NCBI GenBank assembly: GCA_002480015.1
Contig: DLQD01000047.1
Location: 1 to 13,551 of the forward strand
DNA length: 13,551 bases
Source: Opitutia bacterium UBA7441
GTDB lineage: Bacteria > Verrucomicrobiota > Verrucomicrobiia > Opitutales > Coraliomargaritaceae
Direction of reading: 5' to 3'
Positions 12,693 through 13,551 of this stretch are shown here, piece by piece. Every line of letters starts with the position of its first letter. The stretch's first letter is position 1. A program made the translations under genes and the position numbers. Under the pieces are notes generated by a model. That model had not been told where the DNA came from. It saw nothing but the letters and a program-made list of their open reading frames with translations, and did no database searches.

Positions 12693-13551
12693 TGCTCGAA
12701 CCCACTACTGAGACACCACGCCCGCCACGAACAGGCGAACTGATCCGTCCGCTGCGCGATGAGGCCGACGCAATCTCGGTCCGCGTGAGTCGTCCGAAAT
12801 CAGCCCGGCCCAAACCGGCGGGTTGGCTTGCCTACCTCGTACTTATCATACTCACGCTCGCTGGCTACGCACCTATCTTCAAATCCGACCTGCACTGGTC
12901 GGAATACGATCAGGTCGAACGCAGCCCTTATCAATCGATGGAGACCTGGAAACAAGCTTGGGCACTGGGTATAATTCGTAGCGAAGACCCCATCACTCTG
13001 AGTTCCTACTTCCTTGAGCAAGCACTGCCGCTGCGTCCCGTAATCGCCCATCACGCAATTAACCTGCTGCTCCATGCCCTAGCCGCAGTCCTCCTCCTGA
13101 AGACCCTCGATGCACTCAAGCTACCGGCGGCCTTTTCCGCCTCGCTTGTCTTCGCGCTCCATCCAGCCGTTTTGCAAACGATTTTCTGGTCTGGCTTCCG
13201 ATCCGAATTAATCGGACTAGTCTTGCTGCTCGCCGCATTATTTTTCGGCGTGCGTAATCGAAATGCCCGTGACTTTGCCTGCCTCATTGCGATCAGTGCC
13301 TTGGCCTTCTGCCTCCACCCCGCCACTCTAGTCCTCCCTCTCATATTGACGCTCTGCGTTTTTTATCAAAGCAAGTCTTCCCATCTTCGGAACTATAACC
13401 ACCTCTTACCCCTGTTTTGCTTGTCACTTTTCATCGGTGTATGGACGCAGGTCAACCAGAGCGGACAGAATTTCCTCTTCGGCGAGCGAATCAGCATCTA
13501 CGCGCAGAACTTATTTTTCTATTTCAAGCAAGCCTTGCTGCCCCTAGAGTT
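12692..13551 (+). CDS. GT-C-type membrane glycosyltransferase-like protein (3' end beyond window)
   Basis: An open frame of 286 codons begins at ATG 12692, overlapping the previous stop by one base, and runs off the right edge. A polar N-terminus of about 43 residues precedes the first helix (GWLAYLVLIILTLAGYAPIF, 44-63). Further hydrophobic segments lie near 121-140, 147-165, 170-186, 197-220 and 238-251. The run HHAINLLLHALAAVLLL (120-136), FALHPAVLQTIFWSGFRSE (154-172) and LLLLAALFF closely follows large GT-C membrane proteins that use polyprenyl-linked sugars. The usual acidic W-D-D-D motif of the first external loop reads HWSEYDQ (68-74), so the catalytic acids are E71 or D73, or activity is lost. 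The substrate is unknown. Confidence 0.75.
   Translation, partial: MLEPTTETPRPPRTGELIRPLRDEADAISVRVSRPKSARPKPAGWLAYLVLIILTLAGYAPIFKSDLHWSEYDQVERSPYQSMETWKQAWALGIIRSEDPITLSSYFLEQALPLRPVIAHHAINLLLHALAAVLLLKTLDALKLPAAFSASLVFALHPAVLQTIFWSGFRSELIGLVLLLAALFFGVRNRNARDFACLIAISALAFCLHPATLVLPLILTLCVFYQSKSSHLRNYNHLLPLFCLSLFIGVWTQVNQSGQNFLFGERISIYAQNLFFYFKQALLPLE

Overview
The window carries ordinary housekeeping and biosynthetic genes of a Gram-negative bacterium with roughly mid-50s % GC by eye. Two outer-membrane-type lipoproteins support a Gram-negative cell. The fused CobA-HemD, the near absence of Shine-Dalgarno sequences and the style of the repeats fit Verrucomicrobiota (Opitutae / Coraliomargarita-like). 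That placement is inference from gene content and was not searched. No mobile element, phage, CRISPR or defence locus is visible.

Layout, left to right. (1) Branched-chain amino acids: tRNA-Val(UAC), then ilvN and class I ilvC on the + strand, closed by a strong intrinsic terminator. (2) Tetrapyrroles: hemC, probably starting at a TTG inside a perfect AT-rich palindrome, then a cobA-hemD fusion. Together they make uroporphyrinogen III and divert it toward siroheme/B12. (3) A cyclophilin-type PPIase with its own terminator, then a MenH-like hydrolase of menaquinone synthesis. (4) A DUF4136-type lipoprotein on the - strand, convergent with menH; the two are separated by an 11-bp tandem array. 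(5) A 584-bp gap (6762-7345) that holds a plausible 28-residue membrane peptide. (6) Minus-strand HNH-family protein, soluble PAS histidine kinase with no response regulator beside it, and stand-alone CoaB. (7) A VC0807-family membrane protein, divergent from coaB and convergent with an M24 aminopeptidase. (8) A DUF192 lipoprotein, divergent from the aminopeptidase and overlapping a truncated GT-C-type membrane glycosyltransferase that runs off the right edge.

The most interesting signals are non-coding. They are the palindrome over the hemC start, a self-complementary 11-bp array and related motifs at gene 3' ends, pyrimidine-rich CACTC-type repeats that also lie in frame inside menH, a hairpin just before ilvN, paired palindromes before menH, and a probable leaderless promoter for the lipoprotein. 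I found no convincing new multi-gene system; gene functions rest on recognised family motifs read by eye.
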